A stretch of DNA of 64,000 nt from NCBI RefSeq assembly GCF_018143015.1, contig NC_054741.1, positions 13,081,736-13,145,735 of the forward strand, written 5' to 3'. This DNA is from Lytechinus variegatus. Its lineage: Eukaryota; Echinodermata; Echinoidea; Temnopleuroida; Toxopneustidae. The position numbers and the translations under genes were made by a program. Below the pieces are notes generated by a model that saw nothing but the letters and a program-made list of their open reading frames with translations, ran no database searches and was not told where the DNA came from. Below are positions 53,001 to 64,000 of the stretch, one piece after another (position 1 is the first letter of the stretch; every line of letters begins with the position of its first letter).

Positions 53001-53821
53001 ATAATTACAATCACAATTATAATCACTGCGTTGTAATTATCTCCATCATCATTATGATGATGATGATCATCATCATTATTGTCAAGTATATAATATAAAT
53101 ATGAAACAAAGTACTAAAAATGAGATAGGGACAATTCTATTTGACTTTTACATGAAATGGTACGGTTTTATTACTTGATGTGCTTGGTATAATGTTTACG
53201 ATTATTAGAAAGGCAAATATGTACGGCCAACTCAACTGTACATGTTATTTTTCTTACATTCTCTGTTTTTCTTCGTCGCCATCATCACAGCTCGAGAACT
53301 CCTTGGTTTGGAAATGACCCTATAGCAAAAAAAAAGAAATTCTAATGACAATCCTAACCTTGATTTTATTTTGGGACACCTTAAAATGTCGCCCTCTCTA
53401 CTCGATTTAAAGATTCACGAACCATCTGAAAATTTATTTATTCATTTCGTAATAAGAATTAGCAGAGTCAAACGATACAATAAAATAATAATGTATGCTC
53501 ATTGCATTGCTACACGCAAGAGACAACCCGGCCTCTTCCGAATTTTGCAAAACTTTTTTTCATTATTCAATTGATTTACATTTCCATTTTCATTTAAAAC
53601 AAACTTATATCAGATGCCTCGTTTTCTAATTGAAAAATGCAAAGCGCCATCATGATTAGGCTGGTTGCTCCGCTCCCTTCACTGTTAATAAACCCCCTGA
53701 TTTTACAGAAAACAAAAATATTTGCAGAAAGCAACAACATAATCATTATGTAAATTTATAAAACAGGAATTTTTCTGCAATTTAACAGAACAGGTCTGTT
53801 TAAAAAAAGGAAAAAAGGGTG

Positions 53822-54070
53822 GTTTTTTTATATATTTTTTTTTTTTTATTTACCCAGGGTAGCCACTTCAGTTAGGAAACTGCTCTACCAGCGGGCCCTG
53901 CATAACATAACATGTCATTATTACCCTTCTCCTATCTAAATGCTGAGCGCCTAGCAAGAAGGCAGAAGGTCCCATTTTTATAAGTCTTTGGTATGACTTG
54001 GCCGAGGATCGAACCCACGACCTCCCGTTCATGAGGCGGACGCTCTACCGCTGAGCCACCATGCCCGGTG
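53822..54070 (-). mobile_element. tRNA-derived SINE, complete head and tail
   Basis: Read on the minus strand, GGTGGCTCAGCGGTAGAGCG is the D-arm region with the A-box, CTCATGA is an anticodon loop, and GTGGGTTCGATCC is the B-box. The anticodon stem pairs poorly, so it is not a functional tRNA. The body (CCAAAGACTTATAAAAATGG, CTTCTTGCTAGGCGCTCAGC) is followed by GTGGCTACCCTGGGTAAATA and an A-rich tail at 53822-53850. Pol III promoters appear intact by eye. Mobilisation would depend on a partner LINE. Confidence 0.75.
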
Positions 54071-54399
54071 TTCTCTTTAGGGAAATTTGTATGGTTCCAT
54101 ACTCCAATTTCCTGTAAGATTATGCAATCTGGTAAGATTACAGGTGTTCTCAAGACTCTGCCGCAAAAACTTCTTTTATTTCAAGGATAAATTTTCCAAC
54201 AGTGTTGCTTACAGAGATTTTTGGTCCACCCCCATTGTCTCTCCTATATAGAAACATTTAAGACCAGTGTGCATCCTGATTGCATGATCTTTCTGATGTA
54301 CGAAGCTAAGCTTTCCGTTATTGATGGACTCATTTATTCATATACTTATTACCTTTATATAATTTTATTCACATATTAACAACTGGGTTTCTTAATCAA

Positions 54400-54780
54400 G
54401 TCTCGTCTTCTATAAAAACAAATTTCTGATTTGCTTTGCAATTGTTTGTGGCAAGAGTCTGAAACCAGTTCGGCAGTTTGAAGGTGGGCTTTTGTCAGAC
54501 GACTCCACGACAAGCCCCTTGCGACACCCTGAACAGCTGCACATCATCTCAGGAAGACAAGGCGGGTGAAAAGTCATGGATGACTTGTGCAATTTCAGCC
54601 GCGTGATCAGACAATGGTCCAAAGCTGGTCCAAATTCAAGACCCTGACGTCGTGTGGCCATTCGACGTGCCAGCCTGTGTCTCGAGCTGACAATCAGCTT
54701 GAACGGTCAGATATGGGACAGTTTGGGCCGTGTCGGGAACCAATTTGATTTGACAGCAGGATTTATAAATCTGAGGAGAA
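54400..54780. other. Unassigned GC-richer island with a minus-strand open frame
   Basis: This stretch stands out from its AT-rich surroundings and keeps an open frame on the minus strand (54661-54410, 83 codons) with several Cys residues (MMCSCSGCRKG). A plus-strand frame begins at 54654. I find no domain and no pair of splice signals that would prove an exon. It may be a gene relic, a non-coding RNA exon or an unrecognised repeat. Confidence 0.25.
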
Positions 54781-55319
54781 AAATCATCACACCACCTGCA
54801 CCATTATCCCTGTCGTCTTCTTCACCACCGCCGCTGCCTTTAACGCCATCACGGTCACCATCGACAAAATACCTTTACTTAATGCATCTACATTATTCCC
54901 CTCTTCCAATATACCATTATTTTGTCATCAGATTCTTGAATAAATCTATGACATTTAAAGGACCACTGTATTACAAGCACTACACACCTACCGCACCTTT
55001 TCAAATTCATACTCTTGAAAAAAAAATGTAACTTTATTTTTTATATTTTTGCTCCCCTTTTACATCTTTGGGAGAATGTTGCGAGCAGTATACGACATGA
55101 GAATAGATGACAATGTTGAATGCACTAATGATCATTTGGTAATACATCCATCCGAGAGAAAGTTAGTGTCTTGAGGCCGATATTTCAGAATAGAGTGTTT
55201 ATTTGTTTATTCAAGCTTACACGATTCTTGAAATATTTTTTTCATTTACAATACGTTTAAAAACACTGTTGAAATCAGACAAAGAAAATTTATAGATCTA
55301 TTCTTAGTACATGGGTAGG

Positions 55320-55415
55320 AATTCGGTAGCGGTAGGAGTAGTAGAAGTATATAGTAGTAGTAGTATTAGTAGTAGTAGTAGTGGTGGTCATGGTGGTGGT
55401 GGTCGTAGTAGTAGC
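55320..55415 (+). repeat. (TAG/GTA)n and (GTG)n microsatellite
   Basis: Runs of AGTAGTAGTAGT and GGTGGTGGTGG-type triplets, giving a Ser/Gly-rich spurious frame. Confidence 0.85.
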
Positions 55416-55734
55416 ATACCTGAATGCCTTTCCAAAGTGTATTTAAACATAAATCTTTTGGAGATTGAACATTTTCAGGGAAGTGCAAGGACTGGGGAAA
55501 AATGACATAAATATAGAGTCAAAATGTGCAATTTATTCAGGCAAACATAACTTTATTTGATTGCAGCTCCATAGCTATCGCAGCATTAAATGACGTTCAA
55601 ACATATCATATATACTGCAATTTATTAGTTTTATGATATACATAAAACATTTCCTGCTCTGGCCTTTACTTAGAAAATTGCACATGTAAGATAAGTTGGA
55701 TCATCAGGGATATTATCCATGATTATGAACAAGG

Positions 55735-56110
55735 TACGGAACCCGGGAAGGGACATGTGAAAAAATATTTGTCATTTAAATGAGGTAATTATGTCATTAA
55801 AACGAGATATGATACCATTTTGTCGAGATATGTCTTTGAAATTAGTTATTTTGTTATTCTAATGAAGTCATAAACACGAGCTATTCTAGGAGAAAACATG
55901 TCATTGAAATATTATGTTAATCTAATGAGATATTTAATTAGGCGTATGCCATTAAAACGAGGTATTGAGTCTTGTCAAAATATAGTATGTCATTAAAATG
56001 AGATATTCGATCGTTTTATTGAAACAATTAAGTCTTTAAAATTTTGATATCATTAAGTCATTTTGATGAGACAAAAAATATTTTTCACATGTCTATTGCC
56101 GGGCTCCGTA
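55735..56110. mobile_element. 376-bp element with perfect 6-bp target duplication
   Basis: ACAAGG flanks it at 55729-55734 and 56111-56116. The ends are TACGGAACCCGGGAAGGGAC with ATGTGAAAAAATATTTGTC on the left. The right end, read inverted, is TACGGAGCCCGGCAATAGAC with ATGTGAAAAATATTTTTTGTC. The interior is a series of ATGTCATTAAAACGAGATAT-like units of about 30-36 bp that partly mirror one another. No ORF. The superfamily is not obvious from the 6-bp duplication. Confidence 0.75.
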
Positions 56111-56199
56111 ACAAGGGGATTTACTTTTGTATATATTGACCCCAAACAGAAACATTTGAAGGAATATTTTTAAAAGGAATTCATGAAGAGCATAATAAA

Positions 56200-56700
56200 T
56201 CTCACCACAGTCATTTACTGCGAGCGCCAAGCGCTGATTTGGTTAGAATTAGAACACCTAAACACATGAAACACTTTATTTGTAGTCATTGTAGTCCTGA
56301 ATACGATGCATATCTCACTAATCAAATACTGCAAGCGCGAAGCGCGAGCTGATTTTTTTTAATCAGACCTGAAGGCATTTAAGGTTTGTTTGTAAGAATA
56401 CAATAAGCCCATGTGTTACTCACTTACCAAATGATGAGAGAGCCTATAACGCGAGCTGATTTTTAAAAATATATTCAGATCAGAAATAAGGGACGTTTAA
56501 AGAAATTGTAAGGAATTCATGAAGTGCAGACATATCTCATCAATCCATTAATGCGAACGTAGCACGGAATGGAATCTTTCATATTCAGACCGTAAAAGGG
56601 GGCAATCACTTTAAGTGTCATGGAAAAAAGCATATGTCACTACAATGATAACTCGAAGTGCGAGGAAATATATTTTGTATATATTTACTTGAAAACGGGA
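56200..56700. repeat. GCGAAGCGC-word repeats in AT-rich DNA
   Basis: TGCGAGCGCCAAGCGCTGAT, TGCAAGCGCGAAGCGCGAGC and CGCGAGCTGATTTTT-type words recur at roughly 120-bp spacing in related surroundings (CATATCTCA, AATCA), suggesting a degenerate tandem array. The same words appear at 34430-34510. Confidence 0.45.
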
Positions 56701-56999
56701 TGTTTTAGTACATGATTATATATCTCATGAAACAGACAATGCGGACACCAGGAATGATAAATACATAGACCCTAAGCAAATTATGTTTCATAAAGTAATG
56801 AAAAAAAAATCATATCTAAAATAATGTAATATACATAATATAACATAACATAATATAATATAGATAGACAATAATTTCGTGTTTCCCAGCACGTTTCTTT
56901 TTTCTATCTCCCTCTTTTCCCCTGTTTTTTTTTTTGGGGGGGGCCAGTCGATAGGGGTAGGGGGGGGGGGCACGTTCCCCCGTAGGTACGCCACTGCTT

Positions 57000-59900
57000 C
57001 TATGAATTTAAAGGGGTGTATCGTTGTTTTATGTTCATGTAGATGATGATGACAAAGCCTGTAAAAACGTGAAAGCTGCCCATTAGAAGAAATCCAACAT
57101 CGAAAGTGCCATATATCATGTACAGTCTTCCTGTGTTTAAATTATAGATATGAAAAAAAATCATAAATATATTGCTACATCACGTTGTTATCACTAGTAA
57201 TCATCATGCACTAATATTTGTATAATGTTCTCTGTATAGGAATATCATTATATCCAAAATGTATTGTCTACATAATATCAATTGTTCTACTTGATTGATT
57301 GGTCGCATTTTTGTTCTTTTTCATTCTAAAATTAAAAAAAGGTTGCAATGTAAGGCAAATATATATATATATTATACAGAAATGAAAAAAAAGGAACCAA
57401 CTGTAAAGCTAGCCTTGTAAATGCGGGTTCCATGCAATAAATAGTTGACTAAAGTATAACTTTCTTCAATGAAATTCAAATCGTGATAAAGAAAACTTAA
57501 GGGGTCAAGCTTTGTATGCCTATCTATATATGTGACAATAATAATAAAAATCATATCATACCCCTGGTGTATAAACATAGGCGGCGGAAGCGGGGGGGGG
57601 GGACGTGTCCCCCCTAAATTTGTTGTTGATGACCTTTTTTTTTTTTTTTTTGCTTGTCAATTTATTTTCCTACGTCCCCCCTAAAATTTTTGGGTTGAGA
57701 ACCTTTTTTTTTTTTTTGCCTGTCAAAAAATTTTTGGTTGTCCCCTCCTAAAATTTTTGGCTTCCGCCGCAAATGTGTATAAAACAAACCTGAGTTATCT
57801 AGTCTGTAAGGATTTCAATGAATAAACTTTGAATATAATTAAGTACATACTACAAGTGTGTGAAGCATCTTATAACCATGTTTTTACTAATGACGTTTAT
57901 TCACTTCTAATTATACGTGAGGGCTACAAAAAACCCGTCTCTGCTTTTTAATTGTAAAAGTATTTGTGATCAAATCCAAAAATTATGCGTACCTACCTAT
58001 TGTATAACCGCCAAGCAAACGGGCAAGACTATGATGCCATACGACAGACTAAGAAGAGGAGCGAAAGACATCTCTGTCTGTAGATTGCTTCAAGAGAACC
58101 GTGCCAAGAGGCAGGACGATCCCATTCCCCACACCGAACAGAGCCGCGGCCGCCATATTTTGAGCGTGCAAGTCAAGGATTGGGCACAACATCAAGGAGA
58201 GGGCCAAAGCCCATGTCGCCATCAGATAGAGTTTCTCAGAAGTCAGAATCCCGAAATCGATGATCAAACCATGAGTTGCCCGAGCTATTGTCGAGAAGAT
58301 ACCAGATACAGATGCAATGGAAGCTGCAACAAGAGGTGTCATCCCTTTACTTTGAAGATAAGGGATGAAGAACAATAACCATCCCACTATTGTGAAACGG
58401 GCAAAGAATTGTAAAATAAGGACCAGGTAAAGCAGTGGATTTCTGAATAACTTAAATGGAAAATGATGTCCGCAAGTGTTCCAACATCTAGATCTGATTG
58501 GTTCATCGTCATCTTCTGCTGGAGTTCGTTGCAATGGAGACAATGATATCGCTGATCCATTGGGGTTTAAGTCGTGTGTATTTAAAAGTGGAATTCTATC
58601 CTCGTGCAAATTACATGTCTTATTTTTCTTTAGGGTTTTCAAATGTGTGATGCTTCTATCCTTTTGTTCAGAAAGAGAAACTTTCTCCGTTTTCTTCGGC
58701 TTGGCTTCATCCTCATTACAATGGCTGTTCGGAATAGGTCTTAAAACGGTTCCGTGTACCACCACATGGAGACATAGAGCACCAAGAACCATGAAGGTGC
58801 CCCGCCATCCGTAAGTGTCTAGGAGAACTTGACCAAGAGGTGCAAAGACCACAACGCCTATACCAGTCCCTGAATATATCAGTCCATTGGCTATCGCAAA
58901 TCGTTTGGTGAAAGACAACCTTATCAGCTCGAGTGACGGTACTAATGGAAAACCAAAGCCGAAACCTAGGAGAAATGAAATTATAAGAAAGGCTTTCGCC
59001 TTAACCCAGCGCATTTATAATTTTGTTTCAGCAAGCTGACAACACAATTTTCATTCTGACTCTAGTACTCATGTACAGTGCATATCATTTTGCTTCCTTC
59101 GAATGCAAGATTTTGACGGTTTTAGAATCTGAATACCATCTTAGCGGTAAAGGATGTATAGTCACACAACTTAAACAACGGTATTGATAATTTGATGACA
59201 AAGTATCGTTTATTTTATTAAAAGTTGTTTTATTGGGGGATGTTTTTACAGGCCATCCCACCTCTTCAAATATCAAGAAATTATATCCCATGCAATGCTC
59301 GGCTTTACAAGCAACGCTTGGGAACTTGTCCAACTAATTTACCTGCTACTGCTAAACAGACAGCCAGCTGAGATGATGATGTAACGAATGATGCTAGTAT
59401 TATTCCACTACTACAGAGGATACCACCGACGACTGCAACGGATCTTGCGCCAAACACCTTGCAAAGGGGAGCACTGGTAAAACCTTTGGTAAAAAGAAAA
59501 GTAAAAGTTTAAATAAAAGAAATATCTTCAATCGATGGTTAAAGAAAAGGGCAACGTACGACTCTGAGAGATGACGCTTTAGTTGTTAAACTGCATACTT
59601 TGCCAGTCGAGATGAAATTGAGTTCAAAGTACGATCTTGAAGTACTAACTGAAAAAAAATATCCGCCGTTGATTTGAGCAAATCTGATCCACCAAAATGG
59701 CTGAAATATGATTGTAAAACAAAACAAAAAACAACATTTTTTGTCATTTGAAGTCAAAGCATGAGCTTAGGGTTGGGGGAGGGGCCTTCTGGCACTGAGA
59801 GCGGGGGTGCTATGTGTGTTAATCACCATGGATAGCACTCCCTGGAAATCTGGTATGTACTGCTGATTAGCAGTAATTTAACCAAAATCACCTTCATTTG

Positions 59901-61356
59901 GGAGTGATTTTTTTTGCTTGCATGTCAATTTTCTATGTTAAAGGACAAGTCCACCTCAACAAAAAGTTGTTGCGAATAACAAGAGAAAATCCAGCATATA
60001 GCACTGAAAATTTCCATCAAAATCGGACATGGAATAAGAAAGTTATGACATTTTAAAGTCAATTTCACAAAACAGTAACGCACACCCTGCCCTGATCGGT
60101 ATGCAAATAAGGGGACCAATGACGTCACCCACTCACTATTTCTTTTACATTTTATTATCATTATCATCATCATCACCACTATCAATTCTTTTAAAAATGA
60201 ATTTTTGAAATATATATGTGCTAAATGAAATTAAATCACTGATTTGTACCGGGGGAGGGGGGGGGGTAGGTGTAGCTTATATGGTTTTTCTTTGTTTTTA
60301 ATGATTTCTCTTCTATGTCTGATGGTCAACTTCCTTTACTTTATGGCAATCATAGCCCTTTTGCATGTAAACTGGTTCCATGGAAGACCAGCAGCATTGC
60401 ATTAGTGCAGCTGAATATGGACTACCAGTCGTATAATTTACTTTATTACCTACCTTCTATCATTATATCTTAACATATACCGCATCATCTCATGTTATAT
60501 GTATTTTTTTATGTACTTTGTATCTGTTTTTTGTATATACGGAAATAAAACAAACAATCATCATCATCATCATCTCACATCACCATCATCATCATCATCA
60601 TTATCATTATTATTGTTAGTCCTCTGACCAAGATTGTTTGCGTACTTTTTCCTTCACTATTGGATTAGAGCTTTACCTTGTCTCGTATTTGAAACCTGTT
60701 TAGGTTTATCAGAGAAGTAGAAAATGTTCTAAACATTCTTTTAGAACAATTATCTTTTTCTATTTTGTTTTACAAGCAATTAACCTTTGAAGGTTACAGT
60801 CATGTATACACAACCTATCGGGTTCTTGATTATTTTAAATTTCTAGGTTGTGTATAGAGAACCAAAATAAAAATTGGTGATAATTATAACCCCATAGACT
60901 GTATTCAAAAGGTTCCTTGTACAACCAAAAACTGGGCGTTGGTTTGGGGTAGACACTTCACATATTGTGAATGTATATTGAAGCAGTTATGGGATTATAT
61001 CTGTCATATTTTCCTGACCAGACCTGTCTCCATAGAACCCTGTAATACATAAGCCTACCTGTGAAATCAGAAAATGTTCCGAAAAGAGCCAAAATGAGAC
61101 CAAGTTCAGAGATGGAGGTTCCTCCAAAATGACTCACGAGATTCGGCATTAGAACTCCAAAGGCTTTTACAGTTCCACTGAAGAGTAGTTTTGTGAAGAA
61201 CGCCCAAAAGACGATGACCCAACCCCAGCCTCCTTCACGAATCTCCTTGTCGGTTAGGATGGTTTCTTCCTTCAGTCTCTTTTCATCTGTCCCAGCAGGA
61301 TCGTCCTCCTTGAGATCATGATCGAGCTTTTCGTCTTCAATGTTTAATGATGCCAT
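57000..61356 (-). CDS. SLC16-family (monocarboxylate transporter) protein with an in-frame stop
   Basis: Exons (minus): 61059-61356, 59343-59483, 57997-58965 and 57000-57130. All phases are 1 and join correctly, giving about 510 codons, normal for the family. ATG at 61356 starts MASLNIEDEKLDHDLK. The family signature EGGWGWVIVFWAFFT marks TM1. Exon 2 supplies the next helices. Exon 3 has SFTKRFAIANGLIYSGTGIG (the second family motif before TM5), a long cytoplasmic loop, then TM7-TM10. Exon 4 gives GRLYMIYGTFDVGFLLMGSF and the last helix. SLC16 proteins are twelve-helix plasma-membrane carriers, the best known being proton-coupled for lactate-type acids; the substrate here is unknown. A TAG at 58049-58051 interrupts exon 3 late. 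The +1 frame just after it is hydrophobic (SLSYGIIVLPVCLAVI), hinting at a small indel. The copy may be a recent pseudogene, a variant allele or contain a sequence error. Confidence 0.82.
57581..57770. mobile_element. Short inverted-repeat element with G-run ends, in SLC16 intron 3
   Basis: GCGGCGGAAGCGGGGGGGGG at the left and CTTCCGCCGC at the right are inverted. The inside has three loose copies of TCCCCCCTAAAATTTTTGGGTTG with T-runs. No target duplication was found. G/C-run elements of this look also occur near 12350-12615 and 56935-56995. Confidence 0.55.
59942..60160 (+). mobile_element. AAGGACAAGTCCACC-type MITE, one end clear
   Basis: TTAA at 59938-59941 precedes AGGACAAGTCCACCTCAACA. 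The interior matches 13636-13870 (TTTCCATCAAAATCGGACAT; GACGTCACCCACTCACTATT). It fades into a CAT/ATC microsatellite near 60155. It lies in intron 1 of the SLC16 gene. DNA from 60160 to 61058 shows microsatellites and no exon. Confidence 0.55.
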
Positions 61357-63558
61357 TTTCAAAAAGATCAATGGAAATCAAGATTGGCTGCTCATTAATT
61401 GAAACTCAATTGCATTTGGATTATAAAGTCGTCCACTTATAAAGGGTATCCACACGTCGGTGACAAGACAAATCTAATGGTGGGACAATATCTTATTGTG
61501 GTGTTCAACAGGAGACTGCTGCTGGCATAGAGTGGCAATAAAGTGGTAATTTATCTTGCTATAAATACGCTCTCTCTCTCTCGTCTCGTGTAATGGTGAC
61601 ATCTAACTTCCCCTTTCATTGTACGCTGTTACATGGCCGTACGCAGAGGCGGGGGGGGGGGATGCAGGAGGGGCGGTTGCCCCCCCCAAAAAAATTTTTT
61701 TTATCGAAACTGTTCACAGAATGTACACAATACTGTATACAAGAAATATTTTAATTTCACTTTCGAAAATGAAGAAGTGCCCCCATGACAATCTCGGCTG
61801 CTTTGCTCCCTCGCTTTTGAGTTTCCTCAGAATTTCACGCTTAATTCTTGCCCTCCCACAGTAAACATTTCTGCCAACGGCCATGTGTTCCAATTAACTG
61901 TATTTTGGTTTAAAATGCAGTTTCACAGTTGAAACTTGAAAGTGGTAGCTAAGTTCCATAATCGGTCCCTATGCAGCGGCGGCGGCGCTGGGTTGAAGAG
62001 CCCGTGCAAATATACACCGAAATTTAACGCTCTTCATCAAACTATTATCAAAATGATATACGAAGCGCATCAATAATCATCTTTACTTGGTGATCAATAA
62101 GGAAGATAAAAAACATCCCCATAAATATAGGTCTATGCCTATATGTATAGAAACCATTTTTTCTCTTCAAATTTCTCGGAACCATTTGTATAGGAAAACC
62201 TGATTTTTTCTATTCTCAAATTTACATCATCACCCAGGGGCTGCGGAACGGTTTTCAAAGTGGGGGGGGGGGGGGGGTTAAGCCCCCAGCCCCCGCCCCT
62301 GTCACCCCTCTTAAAAATCGTTTCCAGGGCCCTGAAAATAGGATATGCGTGCATAATAAGGAGCGTTCTCACGCACGAATTACGTGTCAGGGAATTTCGC
62401 TGAATCAATGTCAAGTTGTCCGGGCATATATCAGATGCAAAGATGTCATTAGCTGATGTTGTCATTGGATATTGTCAGTGGAAATTGTTATTTCTTTCAT
62501 GAATGGTGATGTTTTGTGGTTGTTTAGTTTTTTACATAGTACACGTTTACCGAAAAATGAGATCGATGTAGCTCAAGAGCCCCCGATTCCGCAGCCCCTA
62601 GACTGCATTCCTAATTATAGAAAAAAATCAAAATTAACTCCCGCTTTACTCTATCATATTATCATCTTCAGTAAAATATGTTTCCTCGTGCATTTCTGTA
62701 ATAGGCCTTCTAAAAATATGTCCTTTTCCTGTTCAGCATAGTCATTGCAAAATTTCAGTTTGCGCTTTGCACCCGCATTACATGCATAATTTGATATTCA
62801 TAAATTTTTACAAAATTAATATACACCAACCCTTGAAATAACACTTTTTAGGTTCAGTATATACAGTTAAGGACAGAAGTTTACATACATCCAGTTACAC
62901 TTGCCAAACGTCATTTACTGTATCTTATGTGCTATCATGACGAATTTGATATCAAACAAACTTATGTCATGCCCCTTCATCACATCGCTTTGTCATCTAG
63001 GAGCTGAAAAATATTTAGGTGTCCTTTTCGCCCAAAAGTCTTCATATTTTAGACAAATTGAATAAAAAAAAAACTTGACTATAACATTTCATATTTGTTC
63101 GAGTTACTTCTCAACATAAACATTTCAGATTACACTTTTTGTTCAGTGGTGGCATATCATGATAGAAAATGTAATATAAAGAAAGATTTGACATTTATTT
63201 CTTTCTGGAACGATGTTCGAAAGTATAATTACAAACAATAGAATACATTTGGCATGAATATTAATTTTTTCTTTAAGGAAAATCCAACCTGAAATATTTA
63301 ATCCCAATGGCATACCAATCATGTGAAAGAGTTTAATACTCCCGGTTAATACTCTCATTTGATCCCATATCAAATTCGATCCTGATACAGTAATTTTTTT
63401 TTCATGCACGCACGGCGCCCTCAACAATTTATATGTGCCATACGGAACATTACGGCGTTGCTAAGAACGCCAGTTGGCCCTAACTATATTTACGAACTGA
63501 ATTAGTGAACGATTTGTCAATGTTCTTGTCGAGGACACATTGATAATTTTGCAAGATA
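61357..63558. other. Intergenic DNA between two divergent genes
   Basis: The SLC16 gene and the plus-strand gene at 63559 are transcribed away from each other, so both promoters should lie here. I see no diagnostic promoter motif. Repeat debris includes a G-run element near 61650-61690 and another near 62258-62300. A few small open frames lack support. Confidence 0.4.
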
Positions 63559-63631
63559 ATGGCTCTTATTCCTAAGGGGAAAGGTGATGCAGATTGGAGT
63601 AAGAGAGATAGGCAAAAGACCCGTCATAATG
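63559..63631 (+). CDS. First coding exon of an unidentified gene, runs off right edge
   Basis: ATG at 63559 (context AAGATAATGG) opens 24 codons, MALIPKGKGDADWSKRDRQK followed by TRHN, ending in phase 1 at a strong GTACGT donor (63632). The peptide is basic and hydrophilic. Upstream DNA (about 63415-63475) is less AT-rich and free of obvious repeats (GCACGGCGCC, ACGGCGTTGCTAAGAACGCC), as expected of a promoter. No in-frame second exon can be confirmed before the window ends, and I do not recognise the protein. Confidence 0.45.
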
Positions 63632-64000
63632 GTACGTTTTTCCACAGTATGGATGTAGAATAATGTTCACCGGTCCCATGTGTTGAAAAGCGTGTAGGCC
63701 TAGGCCTAATATCCGTGGTGCGTGTCATCATTTTAATAATCATTCTTTTTTTTTCCACCAAAATTTCAGTTGATAATGTTCCCTATAGGTAGGTAGGTCA
63801 CATCCTCTGATGACAAAAGAGATGGCATGGCGAGGTGATCATTGGCAAGGGTTCCCCATCTTCTCTAGATTTTTTCTTGCATTTTTATTAATGAAATTTT
63901 TGTTTGAAATTCAATTGACTTGGAATCGATATCGTGTGTCAGAAAGGAAGTTGTATCCCAATTCCCGTCTAGGCCTACATGATTTAGATTTAGGGCTAAA

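Noticed and set aside
52604-53001. His/Ser/Pro-rich open frames
   Set aside because: Translation of a CAT/CAC minisatellite.
53990-54070. A tRNA gene on the minus strand
   Set aside because: A- and B-box are present, but the anticodon stem does not pair well and the sequence continues into a SINE body with an A-rich tail.
57917-58378. Plus-strand 153-aa open frame
   Set aside because: Antisense to SLC16 exon 3, which has clear family motifs in the right phase.
1-64000. LTR retroelements
   Set aside because: I found no paired direct long repeats with TG…CA ends and no gag, protease or integrase-like coding. All reverse-transcriptase pieces seen are LINE-type.

Overview
This window looks like animal nuclear DNA, most likely from an echinoderm and probably a sea urchin. 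The evidence is spliced genes with GT/AG introns, a recognisable animal RNA polymerase II subunit, LINEs of the Tx1 and CR1/L2 groups, tRNA-derived SINEs, and a very dense population of short inverted-repeat DNA transposons in AT-rich DNA. The species assignment is inference. There are no operons, CRISPR arrays, rRNA genes or intact tRNA genes.

Four host genes lie on the minus strand and one begins on the plus strand. (1) 352-11873 holds the first three coding exons of POLR2C (RPB3). Its roughly 10.7 kb first intron is packed with nested DNA transposons and bracketed by a large inverted repeat. (2) 19246-33836 holds at least seven exons of an extracellular protein with an EGF-like module followed by an LDL-receptor-type (YWTD) beta-propeller. 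Its introns carry LINEs and MITEs, and its last exon ends at a repeat boundary. (3) 40499-45810, with a possible further exon at 50543-50593, encodes an ANKRD60-like protein: a ubiquitin-like domain, ankyrin repeats, a Ser/Pro-rich linker and a long charged coiled-coil tail. (4) 57000-61356 is a four-exon SLC16 (monocarboxylate transporter) gene with one in-frame stop codon near the end of its third exon. (5) A short first coding exon on the plus strand at 63559-63631 opens a gene that runs off the right edge. The genes have no obvious functional link to one another.

The spaces between genes are mostly mobile DNA. At 14.4-17.8 kb a Tx1-type LINE carries two insertions, a CR1/L2-type LINE and a hAT-like MITE. 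At 20.2-23.1 kb a second CR1/L2-type LINE carries its own MITE. At 38.6-40.1 kb there is a 1.5 kb non-autonomous hAT element with a perfect 8-bp target duplication. Other items are a 1.7 kb foldback, several palindromes, an inverted TTCG-rich array, a (CAT/CAC)-rich minisatellite, three long poly-G tracts and a tRNA-derived SINE.

I did not find a convincing new multi-gene system. The observations most worth a second look are the large inverted repeat in POLR2C intron 1, the ubiquitin-like/ankyrin/coiled-coil fusion gene, the interrupted SLC16 reading frame, the repeat-derived 3' end of the propeller gene, and several mobile-element families with clean target duplications. All splice sites were read by eye from GT/AG signals and frame continuity, with no transcript evidence.
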